From Streptomyces macrolidinus (GTDB lineage Bacteria > Actinomycetota > Actinomycetes > Streptomycetales > Streptomycetaceae), in assembly GCF_023887685.1 (NCBI RefSeq), contig NZ_JAMWMR010000003.1, forward strand, positions 310,001 through 374,000: DNA of 64,000 nucleotides. Direction: 5' to 3'. Both the position numbers and the translations under genes were made by a program. Under the pieces are notes generated by a model. That model was given only the letters and a program-made list of their open reading frames with translations. It had not been told where the DNA came from and did not search any database. Below, piece by piece: positions 49,892 through 60,204 of the stretch. The stretch's first letter is position 1, and each line of letters begins with the position of its first letter.

Positions 49892-50818
49892 GTGCTGGGT
49901 CCCGTGATTCTCGCCGCGTCGCGTAGCGACCGGATGCGCCGCCTGATCTCCGCGGTGCCGGTGACCAAGCAGGTCGTCGATCGCTTCATCCCCGGCGAGA
50001 GCGTCGACCAGATCGTCCCGATCGTCAAGGACCTCACCGGCAAGGGCCTTGAGCTGACCATGGACGTCGTCGGCGAGGACATCACCACGCCCGAGCAGGC
50101 CGCCGCCGCGCGCGACGCGTACCTGATGCTGATCGAGCACCTCGCGAAGCTGGACCTCGGCACCAAGGCCGAGATGTCCGTCAAGCTGTCCATGTTCGGC
50201 CAGGCGCTGGAGGGCGGCCACGAGCTGGCCCTCGCCAATGTCCGCCCGGTGGTCGAGGCCGCCGCCGCCATCGGCACCACCGTGACGCTGGACGCCGAGG
50301 ACCACACCACCCTCGACTCGATGTTCGCCATCCACGAGGAGCTGCGGAAGGACTTCCCGCAGACCGGCTGTGTGATCCAGGCCTACCTCTTCCGTACCGA
50401 GGACGACGCCCGCCGCCTCGCCGCGGCCGGCAGCCGAGTGCGTATCGTGAAGGGTGCGTACAAGGAGCCCGCGTCGGTCGCGTACCAGGACAAGGCCGAG
50501 ATCGACAAGGCGTACGTCCGCATCCTGAAGATCCTCATGGAGGGCCAGGGATACCCGATGGTCGGCTCGCACGACCCGCGGCTGATCTCCATCGCGCAGG
50601 ACCTCGGTCGGCGCGCCGGGCGCAAGCTCGACGAGTACGAGTTCCAGATGCTGTACGGCATCCGGAGCGACGAACACCTGCGGCTGGCCGCCGAGGGACA
50701 CCGGATGCGTGTCTACACGGCGTACGGCACCGACTGGTACGGCTACTTCATGCGCCGCCTGGCGGAGAAGCCGGCGAACCTGCGCTTCTTCCTCCGTTCG
50801 ATGGTCAGCAAGGGCTGA
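49892..50818 (+). CDS. Proline dehydrogenase
   Basis: 308 aa from GTG 49892 with TGTGGAGGTG about 8 nt upstream; the ORF opens at 49775 without a site. Monofunctional FAD enzyme that oxidises proline to pyrroline-5-carboxylate. The barrel motifs are plain: GKGLELTMDVVGEDI, TVTLDAEDHTTLDSMF, FPQTGCVIQAYLFRTEDDA, RIVKGAYKEP, and the C-terminal FQMLYGIRSDEHLRLAAEGHRMRVYTAYG with YFMRRLAEKPAN, the proline-contacting end. Works with the glutamate-semialdehyde dehydrogenase downstream. Confidence 0.96.
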   Translation: MLGPVILAASRSDRMRRLISAVPVTKQVVDRFIPGESVDQIVPIVKDLTGKGLELTMDVVGEDITTPEQAAAARDAYLMLIEHLAKLDLGTKAEMSVKLSMFGQALEGGHELALANVRPVVEAAAAIGTTVTLDAEDHTTLDSMFAIHEELRKDFPQTGCVIQAYLFRTEDDARRLAAAGSRVRIVKGAYKEPASVAYQDKAEIDKAYVRILKILMEGQGYPMVGSHDPRLISIAQDLGRRAGRKLDEYEFQMLYGIRSDEHLRLAAEGHRMRVYTAYGTDWYGYFMRRLAEKPANLRFFLRSMVSKG

Positions 50819-50829
50819 TGCGCGAGTGA

Positions 50830-50880
50830 GCGGTAGCTGTCGCCCTCCAGGTGGTGCTGTTGGAAGGCGACAGCTACCGC
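50830..50880. terminator. 15-bp perfect hairpin between proline dehydrogenase and P5C dehydrogenase genes
   Basis: GCGGTAGCTGTCGCC (50830-50844) is fully complementary to 50866-50880, loop 21 nt, no T-run. It suggests separate or attenuated expression of the two genes. The remaining 50881-51071 shows no gene. Confidence 0.6.
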
Positions 50881-51071
50881 CCCGCGGTCGGCTGAGCCGG
50901 ACCCGGTTCCGTCAAAGGAGTCTCGGAACCTGTGACTCCGCCTCTGAGGAGGCTTCTCGCGAACTCGCCGCGGCGAGTCCGTGATGGTCAAGCCCTGACC
51001 GACGCTCACGATATGCAATCGCTTCAGCTCGGCCCGACTGAAGCCCGGGAATCACTCGGAAGAGGTAACTC

Positions 51072-52703
<1,632 letters not shown>

Positions 52704-52721
52704 CGCCCTCGGGCCTCGACT

Positions 52722-52759
52722 CCGCCCCCGTTCACGGCACTGGCCGCGGACGGGGGCGG
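52722..52759 (+). terminator. Hairpin terminator after pruA
   Basis: CCGCCCCCGT (52722-52731) pairs with ACGGGGGCGG (52750-52759). Beyond it, 52760-53016 holds no gene except the ribosome site of the 43-aa frame. Confidence 0.6.
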
Positions 52760-53016
52760 CTCCAATTCCGAGGGCGAGGTGGCGTCGGCTGCCCGGGGGC
52801 GGGGTGGCGCCGTCTCAGATAGTAGGAAGTCCGAGTAATGGTGGAGACAGATCCTCCGTCCTCGCTTAGCTTGGTGGAAGCCGAACGTCTCGCTCGATCA
52901 AGCGAATGGCGGTCGTGAGCCGGGCCCCGCGCAGGCCACCCCTGCGGCACCGCTCCCCGCCCCTCCGGCGTCTCCCCTCATCCGTACTCCCGGAGCCTTG
53001 AAGGAGTCGATTCCCC

Positions 53017-53148
53017 ATGGCCGAGACGACCGCCCGACGCCGAGTCCGCCACGTGTCCCGTACGACCGAGGCCGACCGCAAGAACGCCGCCGCCGCGCTC
53101 CAGCGCGCCCTCGACCGCAGGGACAACGGCGGCGAAACCGGCCACTGA
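53017..53148 (+). CDS. Small basic protein, 43 aa
   Basis: ATG 53017 with AAGGAG about 9 nt upstream. Reads MAETTARRRVRHVSRTTEAD then RKNAAAALQRALDRRDNGGE, ending GH; basic, probably helical, G/C-rich third positions. Below the length limit of most gene finders; I recall similar tiny proteins in other Streptomyces genomes but no function. Two hairpins follow the stop. Confidence 0.65.
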   Translation: MAETTARRRVRHVSRTTEADRKNAAAALQRALDRRDNGGETGH

Positions 53149-53182
53149 GCCCGCGGCGACTCCCCCCGTAAGCCGTAGCTTC

Positions 53183-53243
53183 CCCCCACCCCGTGTGCCG
53201 GTGGGGGTACGGGGTCCGCCGACTTCACCGGTGGACCCCGTAC
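53183..53243. terminator. Two consecutive hairpins after the 43-aa gene
   Basis: CCCCCACC/GGTGGGGG (53183-53190 with 53200-53207) and GTACGGGGTCC/GGACCCCGTAC (53207-53217 with 53233-53243). The second is an 11-bp perfect stem. Confidence 0.6.
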
Positions 53244-53359
53244 CGCTGAACGCACGCCTATGCGCCTGACCGCATCTGTCCTGTGCACCTGGACACCTAT
53301 GCACGTGGACTCATCTGTCCGCATCCCGGACGGCGCATGTCATTCCATGGGACAGGGGG

Positions 53360-53365
53360 TACGGT
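53360..53365 (+). promoter_or_regulatory. -10 box, leaderless start of leuB
   Basis: TACGGT followed by 6 nt and ATG 53372, with no ribosome site. Confidence 0.5.
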
Positions 53366-53371
53366 GCCGTC

Positions 53372-54415
53372 ATGTCTCGCAGCATCAATCTCGCAGTGAT
53401 CCCCGGTGACGGCATCGGCCAGGAGGTCGTGGCCCAGGGGCTCAAGGTCCTTTCCGCCGTCCTTCCGCAGGATGTGAAGCTGGAGACCAAGGAGTACGAC
53501 TTCGGCGCCCGGCGCTACCACGCCACCGGTGAGACCCTCACCGACGCCGACCTGGAACAGCTCAAGCGGCACGACGCGATCCTGCTCGGCGCGATCGGCG
53601 ACCCCTCGGTCCCCTCCGGTGTCCTGGAGCGCGGCTTCCTGCTCAAGCTCCGCTTCGCCTTCGACCACCACGTCAACCTGCGCCCCTCCAAGCTGCTCCC
53701 GGGCGTCGAGACCCCGCTCGCGGGCCAGCCGGAGATCGACTTCGTCGTCGTCCGTGAAGGCACCGAGGGCCCCTACACGGGCAACGGCGGCACGATCCGC
53801 CCCGGCACCCCGCACGCGGTCGCCACCGAGGTCTCGCTGAACACCGCGTTCGGCATCGAGCGCGTCGTGCGTGACGCGTACGCCCGCGCGCAGGCCCGCC
53901 CTCGCAAGAAGCTGGCCCTCGTCCACAAGAACAACGTGCTGGTGCACGCCGGTCATCTGTGGACGGACATCTTCCACCGGGTGGGCAAGGAGTTCCCCGA
54001 GGTCACCACCGAGTACATGCACGTGGACGCGGCGACGATCTACCTCGTCACGCAGCCCGAGCGCTTCGGCGTGATCGTCACCGACAACCTCTTCGGTGAC
54101 ATCATCACCGACCTGGCCGCCGCCATCTCCGGCGGTATCGGGGTCGCCGCCTCCGGCAACATCAACCCGTCCGGGGACTTCCCGTCGATGTTCGAGCCCG
54201 TGCACGGCTCGGCGCCGGACATCGCAGGCCAGGGCAAGGCCGACCCCTCGGCCACCGTCCTGTCCGTCGCCCTCCTGCTGCGCCACCTCGGCTACGAGGC
54301 CGAGGCCGTCCGGATCGAGGACGCCGTCTCCGTCGACCTCGCGGAGCGCGTGGGCAAGCCCGCCCGCAGCACCGAGGAGATCGGCGACGCGCTCGCGGTA
54401 CGCGTAGCGAGCTGA
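53372..54415 (+). CDS. leuB: 3-isopropylmalate dehydrogenase
   Basis: 347 aa. Third step of leucine synthesis: oxidative decarboxylation of 3-isopropylmalate with NAD+. Landmarks: [11 protein letters not shown] at the start, [13 protein letters not shown], substrate arginines and tyrosine in [28 protein letters not shown] (K..N), and the metal/cofactor motif [44 protein letters not shown]. Actinobacterial type II length. TACGGT directly upstream suggests a leaderless message. No leader peptide or U-tract attenuator was found here. Confidence 0.96.
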   Translation: MSRSINLAVIPGDGIGQEVVAQGLKVLSAVLPQDVKLETKEYDFGARRYHATGETLTDADLEQLKRHDAILLGAIGDPSVPSGVLERGFLLKLRFAFDHHVNLRPSKLLPGVETPLAGQPEIDFVVVREGTEGPYTGNGGTIRPGTPHAVATEVSLNTAFGIERVVRDAYARAQARPRKKLALVHKNNVLVHAGHLWTDIFHRVGKEFPEVTTEYMHVDAATIYLVTQPERFGVIVTDNLFGDIITDLAAAISGGIGVAASGNINPSGDFPSMFEPVHGSAPDIAGQGKADPSATVLSVALLLRHLGYEAEAVRIEDAVSVDLAERVGKPARSTEEIGDALAVRVAS

Positions 54416-54437
54416 CCCGACCGCTCACACTCTCCAA

Positions 54438-54472
54438 GAAGCCGCCGGGTCGTGATCGCGCCCGGCGGCTTC
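54438..54472. terminator. 12-bp perfect hairpin after leuB
   Basis: GAAGCCGCCGGG (54438-54449) pairs with 54461-54472; loop 11 nt. Confidence 0.7.
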
Positions 54473-54585
54473 CTCATGCCTTCACCGGGTGCCACCATCG
54501 ACCCACCCCCGGACACAAGTACCCACAAGTACGCACATCTCCAGGGATCGCGTTCACGCCATTCCCGTCCCGGTACCGCGATTGC

Positions 54586-54591
54586 GATAAT
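54586..54591 (+). promoter_or_regulatory. Candidate -10 box of ilvE
   Basis: GATAAT, the closest match to the TATAAT consensus in this region, 111 nt before ATG 54703. Confidence 0.4.
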
Positions 54592-54702
54592 CGGACGCGG
54601 AGCCGCGGAATGAGGGAATGCTCGGACGTCCTCGCATCCGCCCCAGGCGGTCCGGGCGCGAGCGCGGCCCGTCACACACAACCGGTGAAGGACACATCAC
54701 AT

Positions 54703-55785
54703 ATGACGACGATCGAGCTGAAGCCCTCCTCCCACCCGACCTCCGACGCGGAGCGGGAGGCGATTCTGGCCAACCCCGGGTTCGGCCGCCACTTCACCGA
54801 CCACATGGTGACGATCAAGTGGACCGAGGGGCGGGGCTGGCACGACGGCCAGCTCGTCCCGTACGCACCGATCCCCCTCGACCCGGCCACCAACGTGCTG
54901 CACTACGCGCAGGAGATCTTCGAAGGTCTCAAGGCGTACCGCCAGCCCGACGGCACGGTCGCCACCTTCCGCCCGGACAAGAACGCCCGGCGCTTCCAGC
55001 ACTCCGCCCACCGGCTGGGCATGCCCGAGCTGCCGGTCGAGACGTTCATCGCGGCGTGCGACGCCCTGGTCGCGCAGGACGAGGCCTGGGTCCCGGCGCA
55101 CGGTGGCGAGGCCTCCCTCTATCTGCGCCCGTTCATGATCGGCACCGAGGTCGGTCTCGGTGTGAAGCCGTCCAACGAGTACCTCTTCGTCGTCATCGCC
55201 TGCCCGGCGGGCGCCTACTTCCAGGGTGGCGTGAAGCCGGTCTCCATCTGGGTCTCGGAGGACCGCGTCCGCGCCGTCCCCGGCGGCATGGGTGACGCCA
55301 AGACCGGTGGCAACTACGCCGCTTCGCTGCTCGCCCAGGCCGAGGCCTCGGCCAAGGGCTGCGACCAGGTCTGCTACCTCGACGCCGTGGAGCACAAGTG
55401 GGTCGAGGAGCTCGGCGGCATGAACGTGTGCTTCGTGTACGGGAACAAGATCGTCACCCCGTCGCTGACCGGCTCGATCCTCGAGGGCGTCACCCGTGAC
55501 TCCCTGCTCGCCGTCGCCCGTGAGCTGGGCTACGAGGCCGAGGAGGGCCGCGTCTCCGTCGACCAGTGGCAGGCCGACAGCGAGAACGGCACCCTCACGG
55601 AGGTCTTCGCCTGCGGCACCGCGGCCGTGATCACGCCGGTCGGCACGGTCAAGCGCGAGGGCGCCGAGTGGAAGCAGTCGGACGGGACGCCCGGCGAGGT
55701 CACCCTCAAGCTCCGCGAGGCCCTGCTGGACCTCCAGCGCGGCACCCGCGAGGACACCCACGGCTGGATGCACCGCCTCGGCTGA
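54703..55785 (+). CDS. ilvE: Branched-chain amino acid aminotransferase
   Basis: 360 aa from ATG 54703 (GAAGGA about 11 nt upstream). Fold-type IV PLP enzyme carrying out the last step for Val, Leu and Ile. Family landmarks: MVTIKWTEGRGWHDGQLVPYAPIPLDP, LHYAQEIFEGLKAYR, RPFMIGTEVGLGV, MGDAKTGGNYAASL, LDAVEHKWVEELGGMN with the cofactor-binding region, EVFACGTAAVITPVG. Separate transcription unit from leuB (terminator between) with its own promoter and a terminator after it. Confidence 0.96.
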   Translation: MTTIELKPSSHPTSDAEREAILANPGFGRHFTDHMVTIKWTEGRGWHDGQLVPYAPIPLDPATNVLHYAQEIFEGLKAYRQPDGTVATFRPDKNARRFQHSAHRLGMPELPVETFIAACDALVAQDEAWVPAHGGEASLYLRPFMIGTEVGLGVKPSNEYLFVVIACPAGAYFQGGVKPVSIWVSEDRVRAVPGGMGDAKTGGNYAASLLAQAEASAKGCDQVCYLDAVEHKWVEELGGMNVCFVYGNKIVTPSLTGSILEGVTRDSLLAVARELGYEAEEGRVSVDQWQADSENGTLTEVFACGTAAVITPVGTVKREGAEWKQSDGTPGEVTLKLREALLDLQRGTREDTHGWMHRLG

Positions 55786-55805
55786 ACCGCCGCCCGCCTC
55801 ACCTC

Positions 55806-55840
55806 AGGGCCGCCCCGGACATCGCGTCCGGGGCGGCCCT
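55806..55840. terminator. 15-bp perfect hairpin after ilvE
   Basis: Arms 55806-55820 and 55826-55840, loop ATCGC. Confidence 0.75.
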
Positions 55841-55861
55841 GTTGCGTACGGCCGGCGCCAG

Positions 55862-55889
55862 GGGATTTGAGTGACTGGGATTTGAGTGA
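55862..55889. repeat. 13-bp direct repeat upstream of urease genes
   Basis: GGGATTTGAGTGA at 55862-55874 and 55877-55889, 15 bp apart, upstream of the ureAB promoter region. Confidence 0.65.
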
Positions 55890-55946
55890 TGCTCAACACC
55901 TTGCCGGTGCGTAATGATCTATAGCCTTCCGCGTCAGGTGCTCGGT

Positions 55947-55967
55947 CGTTAGAGTGCCGTTCTAACG
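55947..55967. promoter_or_regulatory. Inverted repeat and -10 box of ureAB
   Basis: CGTTAGA (55947-55953) and TCTAACG (55961-55967) form a perfect 7-bp inverted repeat with a 7-nt spacer; a TAGAGT -10-like hexamer (55950-55955) lies inside it, 44 nt before the GTG. A bound repressor would cover the promoter. The TetR gene at 59.5 kb is the obvious candidate. Confidence 0.5.
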
Positions 55968-55998
55968 TGCATCGCGTACGGCAAGGAGGCATCGCGAC

Positions 55999-56679
55999 GT
56001 GAGACTCACCCCCACCGAGCGCGACCGGCTGCTGCTCTTCGGGGCCGCCGAGCTGGCCCGCGCCCGCCGCGCCCGGGGCCTGAGGCTGAACGTGCCCGAG
56101 GCCACCGCGCTGATCGCGGACACCGTCTGCGAGGCCGCCCGCGACGGCAGACGGCTGGCCGAGGCCATCGAGGCAGCCCGCTCCGTGCTCGGCCCGGACG
56201 ACGTACTGCCGGGCGTCGCGGACGTCGTCACCGAGGTGCATGTGGAGGCCGTCTTCGACGACGGCTCCCGGCTCGCGGTGGTCACCGACCCCCTCGGCGG
56301 CGGCTCGGGCGACCGTGCGCCGGGCGCGCTGCTGCCCGGCCCCGCGCACACCGAACCCGAGGCGGTCGTACGGATATCCGTCACCAACACCGCCACGGTC
56401 CCGGTGTCCGTCACCTCCCACTTCCACTTCTTCGAGGCCAACCCGCGGCTCGACTTCGCACGGGAGCGCGCCTACGGCATGCGGCCCGCCGTCCCCGCCG
56501 GGGCCTCGGTCCGCTTCGGGCCGGGGGAGACCGCGGAGGTGGGGCTCGTGCCGATCGGCGGCGACCGGATCGCCATCGGCTTCGCGGGCCTGGTCGACGG
56601 GCCGCTGGACGCGCCGGGCGCGAAGGAAGAGGCCCTGCGCAGGGCCGCCGCCTGCGGATACCTGGGGGCGGACCGATGA
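55999..56679 (+). CDS. Urease gamma/beta fusion subunit
   Basis: 226 aa from GTG 55999 with AAGGAGG about 9 nt upstream. Residues 1-100 are the gamma subunit (MRLTPTERDRLLLFGAAELAR... LPGVADVVTEVHVEAVFDDGSRLAV) and about 120-226 the beta subunit (VVRISVTNTATVPVSVTSHFHFFEANPRLDFARERAYG... AVRF-like PGETAEVGLVPIGG), joined as in Helicobacter UreA. Several beta motifs differ from the common pattern. It overlaps ureC by 4 nt (ATGA). No ureD, ureE, ureF or ureG lies nearby. Confidence 0.9.
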   Translation: MRLTPTERDRLLLFGAAELARARRARGLRLNVPEATALIADTVCEAARDGRRLAEAIEAARSVLGPDDVLPGVADVVTEVHVEAVFDDGSRLAVVTDPLGGGSGDRAPGALLPGPAHTEPEAVVRISVTNTATVPVSVTSHFHFFEANPRLDFARERAYGMRPAVPAGASVRFGPGETAEVGLVPIGGDRIAIGFAGLVDGPLDAPGAKEEALRRAAACGYLGADR

Positions 56680-58358
56680 ACCCGTACGCCTACGCCGCCA
56701 CCCACGGCCCCCGCGCCGGTGACCGGATCCGGCTCGGGGACTCCGGGCTCGTCGTCCGGGTCGAGTCCGACGCGCAGAAGTACGGCGACGAGTTCCTCGC
56801 CGGCTTCGGCAAGACCGCCCGCGACGGGCTGCACCTCAAGGCCGCCGCCGTCCGCGACACCTGTGACGTCGTCATCAGCAACGTCCTCGTGATCGACGCG
56901 GCCCTCGGCATCCGGAAGGTCTCCCTCGGCATCCGGGAGGGCCGGATCCACGCCATCGGGCGGGCCGGGAACCCCGACACGCTCGACGGAGTCGACGTCG
57001 TCGTCGGCACCGGCACCTCGATCGTGTCCGGGGAGGGGCTGATCGCGACCGCGGGTGCCGTCGACACTCATGTCCATCTGCTCTCGCCGCGCATCATGGA
57101 GGCCTCGCTGGCCTCCGGTGTGACCACGATCATCGGCCAGGAGTTCGGCCCGGTGTGGGGCGTCGGCGTCAACTCGCCGTGGGCGCTGCGCCATGCCTTC
57201 AACGCGTTCGACGCCTGGCCGGTCAACATCGGCTTCCTGGGCCGGGGTTCGTCCTCGGACCCCGCACCGCTGGTCGAAGCGCTGGCCGAGGGCGGCGCCT
57301 CGGGCTTCAAGGTGCACGAGGACATGGGCGCCCACACCCGCGCCCTGGACACCGCGTTGCGCGTGGCCGAGGAGCATGACGTCCAAGTCGCTCTGCACAG
57401 CGACGGGTTGAACGAGTGCCTGTCGGTCGAGGACACCCTCAGCGTGCTGGAGGGGCGGACCATCCACGCCTTCCACATCGAGGGCTGCGGCGGCGGGCAT
57501 GTGCCCAACGTCCTGAAGATGGCGGGTGTTGCGAACGTCATCGGCTCCTCCACCAACCCCACCCTGCCCTTCGGCCGGGACGCCGTCGCCGAGCACTACG
57601 GCATGATCGTCTCCGTCCACGATCTGAAGACCGACCTGCCCGGCGACGCCGCCCTGGCCCGTGACCGCATCCGCGCCGGAACGATGGGCGCCGAGGACGT
57701 GCTGCACGACCTGGGCGCGATCGGCATCACCTCCTCCGACGCGCAGGGCATGGGCCGCGCCGGGGAGACCGTACGTCGTACGTTCGCGATGGCCGGGAAG
57801 ATGAAGGCTGAGCTGGGCCCGATGGACGGCGACGGGCTCGACGACGACAACGCCCGCGTCCTGCGCTACATGGCCAAGCTGACCATCAACCCCGCTCTCG
57901 CGCACGGCCTCGCGCACGAGGTGGGCTCCCTGGAGGTCGGCAAGCTCGCCGACATCGTGCTGTGGCGGCCGGAGTACTTCGGCGCCAAGCCGCAGCTCGT
58001 GCTGAAGTCCGGCTTCCCCGCGTACGGCGTGGTCGGCGACCCGAACGCGGCCACCGACACCTGTGAACCCCTGGTGCTCGGACCGCAGTTCGGCGCGCAC
58101 GGCGCGACCGCCGCCGATCTCTCCGTCGCCTTCGTCGCGCAGGCCGCCCTCGACCAGGGCCACGACCGGATCCCGACCCGGCGCCGCAGGGTCGCCGTCC
58201 GCGGCACCCGCGGTATCGGCCCCGCCGATCTGCGCCTCAACTCCCGTACGGGAGCGGTCGAGGTGGACCAGCGCACCGGCCTGGTCACCCTCGACGGCGA
58301 CCCGCTCCGCTCCGAGCCCGCCGACTCGGTCTCGCTCAACCGCCTGTACTTCCTCTGA
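56676..58358 (+). CDS. Urease alpha subunit-like amidohydrolase, divergent (flap Cys replaced)
   Basis: 560 aa. By alignment from memory to the Klebsiella enzyme the nickel ligands are kept: His132 and His134, the carbamylated Lys212 with His214, His241, His267 and Asp355; the catalytic His315 and Arg331 are kept too. The flap cysteine that precedes the catalytic His in classical ureases is Val314 here (SVHDL instead of VCHHL), and the pocket loop GTNATTCTPG is replaced by VGVNSPWA near 163-170. So it should be a di-metal hydrolase of the urease type with altered substrate pocket. It is followed after 10 nt by agmatine deiminase. Confidence 0.88.
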   Translation: MNPYAYAATHGPRAGDRIRLGDSGLVVRVESDAQKYGDEFLAGFGKTARDGLHLKAAAVRDTCDVVISNVLVIDAALGIRKVSLGIREGRIHAIGRAGNPDTLDGVDVVVGTGTSIVSGEGLIATAGAVDTHVHLLSPRIMEASLASGVTTIIGQEFGPVWGVGVNSPWALRHAFNAFDAWPVNIGFLGRGSSSDPAPLVEALAEGGASGFKVHEDMGAHTRALDTALRVAEEHDVQVALHSDGLNECLSVEDTLSVLEGRTIHAFHIEGCGGGHVPNVLKMAGVANVIGSSTNPTLPFGRDAVAEHYGMIVSVHDLKTDLPGDAALARDRIRAGTMGAEDVLHDLGAIGITSSDAQGMGRAGETVRRTFAMAGKMKAELGPMDGDGLDDDNARVLRYMAKLTINPALAHGLAHEVGSLEVGKLADIVLWRPEYFGAKPQLVLKSGFPAYGVVGDPNAATDTCEPLVLGPQFGAHGATAADLSVAFVAQAALDQGHDRIPTRRRRVAVRGTRGIGPADLRLNSRTGAVEVDQRTGLVTLDGDPLRSEPADSVSLNRLYFL

Positions 58359-58368
58359 GGACCCCCCT

Positions 58369-59415
58369 GTGAACACTCCCGCCGCCGACGGCTTCCACAT
58401 GCCCGCCGAGTGGGCCCCGCACGAGCGCACCTGGATGGCGTGGCCGGGCCCCAACCCGACCTTCGAGGACCCGGACGACCTGGCCGCCTCCCGCGCGGCC
58501 TGGGCGTCGGTCGCCCGCGCCGTGCGCCGCTTCGAACCGGTGACCGTGGTCTGTGGCCCCGGCCGGTCCACGGCGGCGCGCACCCTGCTGGGCGAGGGCA
58601 TCGAGACGGTCGAACGCGACCTGGACGACGCCTGGATGCGCGACATCGGCCCCACGTTCCTCACCGACGGGCGCCAACTCGCCGCCGTGGACTGGACGTT
58701 CAACGGCTGGGGTGCCCAGCACTGGGCCCGCTGGGAGCACGACGCGAAGGTCGCCGCGCACGTCGCGGACCTCGCGGGCGCGCGGACGTACGCCTCGAAG
58801 CTCGTCAACGAGGGCGGCGCGATCCATGTCGACGGCGAGGGCACCGTCCTGCTCACCGAGACCGTGCAGCTCGGCCCCGAGCGCAACCCGGGCTGGACCA
58901 GGGAGCAGGTCGAGGCGGAGATCCACGCCCATCTCGGCACCCGCAAGGCGATCTGGCTGCCCCGCGGTCTGACCGGCGACTACCCGCCCCACGGCTACGG
59001 CACCCTCGGCCATGTCGACATCGTCGCCGCCTTCGCCCGCCCCGGCGTCGTCGTCGCCCACCACCAGCCGGACCCGGCACACCCGGACCACGCGGTGACC
59101 CAGGAGATCCTCGGGATCCTGCGCTCCGCCACCGACGCGCGCGGCCGACGCCTGGAGGTGGTCGAGGTGCCCGCGCCGACCGTGCTGGAGGCCGACGGCC
59201 GCTGGGCCGACTACTCCTACATCAACCACTACCTCTGCAACGGCGGCGTCGTCCTGTGCGGCTTCGACGACCCCCGCGACGAGACGGCCGCCCGCATCTT
59301 CGACCGGCTGTTCCCCGAGCGGACGGTGACGCTGGTCGACGCCCGTACGATCTTCTCCGGCGGCGGAGGCATCCACTGCATCACGCAACAGCAGCCGAAG
59401 ATCAGCAGTCGGTGA
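58369..59415 (+). CDS. Agmatine deiminase (peptidylarginine deiminase family)
   Basis: 348 aa from GTG 58369 (TGAGGAC about 8 nt upstream). Converts agmatine to N-carbamoylputrescine and ammonia. Guanidine-modifying fold with MPAEWAPHERTWMAWP at the start, catalytic WMRDIGPTF, GHVDIVAAF and the nucleophile Cys337 in GGGGIHCITQQQP. The next enzyme of the known pathway, N-carbamoylputrescine amidase, is absent here; instead the divergent urease lies immediately upstream in the same operon. TetR gene 67 nt downstream. Confidence 0.94.
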   Translation: MNTPAADGFHMPAEWAPHERTWMAWPGPNPTFEDPDDLAASRAAWASVARAVRRFEPVTVVCGPGRSTAARTLLGEGIETVERDLDDAWMRDIGPTFLTDGRQLAAVDWTFNGWGAQHWARWEHDAKVAAHVADLAGARTYASKLVNEGGAIHVDGEGTVLLTETVQLGPERNPGWTREQVEAEIHAHLGTRKAIWLPRGLTGDYPPHGYGTLGHVDIVAAFARPGVVVAHHQPDPAHPDHAVTQEILGILRSATDARGRRLEVVEVPAPTVLEADGRWADYSYINHYLCNGGVVLCGFDDPRDETAARIFDRLFPERTVTLVDARTIFSGGGGIHCITQQQPKISSR

Positions 59416-59482
59416 TCCACGGCAGCAGATGATCCACGACCAGCCGAAGGTCCAAGAGCAGTCGAAGAGCTAGGAGCCGCAG

Positions 59483-60082
59483 ATGGCCGGTGCCCGCAGG
59501 AACGCGCCGCCACGTGAGGACGTCCTCGCCGCAGCCATGGGCATGATCGCCGAGCGCGGTCTGGAGAAGCTCACCATGGCGGCGCTCGGCCGCGAGGTCG
59601 GGATGAGCAGCGGGCATCTGCTCTACTACTTCCGCTCCAAGGACGAACTGCTGCTCCAGACCCTGGAGTGGAGCGAGGGCCGCCTCGGCGCCGAACGCGG
59701 CCGGTTGCTCAGCCGCACGGCTCCGGCGCGGGAACGGCTGGACGCGTACGTCGATCTGTACGTGCCCGACGGCCCGCGCGACCCGCACTGGACGCTCTGG
59801 CTGGAGGTCTGGAACCGCTCGCAGACCGCCGCCGACGACGCACGCGAGCGGCAGGCCGCCATCGAGGGCGCCTGGCACCGCGACCTCGCGGCCCTGCTCG
59901 CCGAGGGCGTCTCGCGCGGGGAGTTCCGGCAGCTCGACCCGGACCGCCTCGCCACCCGGCTGCGCGCCCTCCTCGACGGGTTCTCCATCCATGTGGCGAT
60001 CGGTCTGCGCGGCACCGACCGGGAACAAGTGCTGCACCACGTACGGGAGTTCGTGGACGACGCCGTACTTCCGCACACGTGA
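59483..60082 (+). CDS. TetR family regulator (BetI-like)
   Basis: 199 aa, ATG 59483 with AGGAG 7 nt upstream. Typical HTH (LTMAALGREVGMSSGHLLYYFRSKDELLLQTLEW) and a C-terminal domain like BetI-type regulators (DPHWTLWLEVWNRSQTAADDAR). Same direction as, and between, agmatine deiminase and the MHS transporter, so it is likely part of the cluster and its regulator; the inverted repeat before ureAB is its best candidate target. Confidence 0.92.
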   Translation: MAGARRNAPPREDVLAAAMGMIAERGLEKLTMAALGREVGMSSGHLLYYFRSKDELLLQTLEWSEGRLGAERGRLLSRTAPARERLDAYVDLYVPDGPRDPHWTLWLEVWNRSQTAADDARERQAAIEGAWHRDLAALLAEGVSRGEFRQLDPDRLATRLRALLDGFSIHVAIGLRGTDREQVLHHVREFVDDAVLPHT

Positions 60083-60204
60083 GCGACCGCGCCCGGCCGA
60101 ATGATCCGCTCTCGTGCCGATGATCCGCACTCACGCCGAGAACGCAATGAACGAAACCCGAGGCGCTCTTGTCGCGTCCGCGAACGACCGGCACGTTACC
60201 GGCC

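Noticed and set aside
54520-54702. Leader peptide/attenuator before ilvE
   Set aside because: Only a repeat of ACAAGTAC and a promoter-like GATAAT were seen; no Ile/Leu/Val-rich short frame or T-run hairpin.
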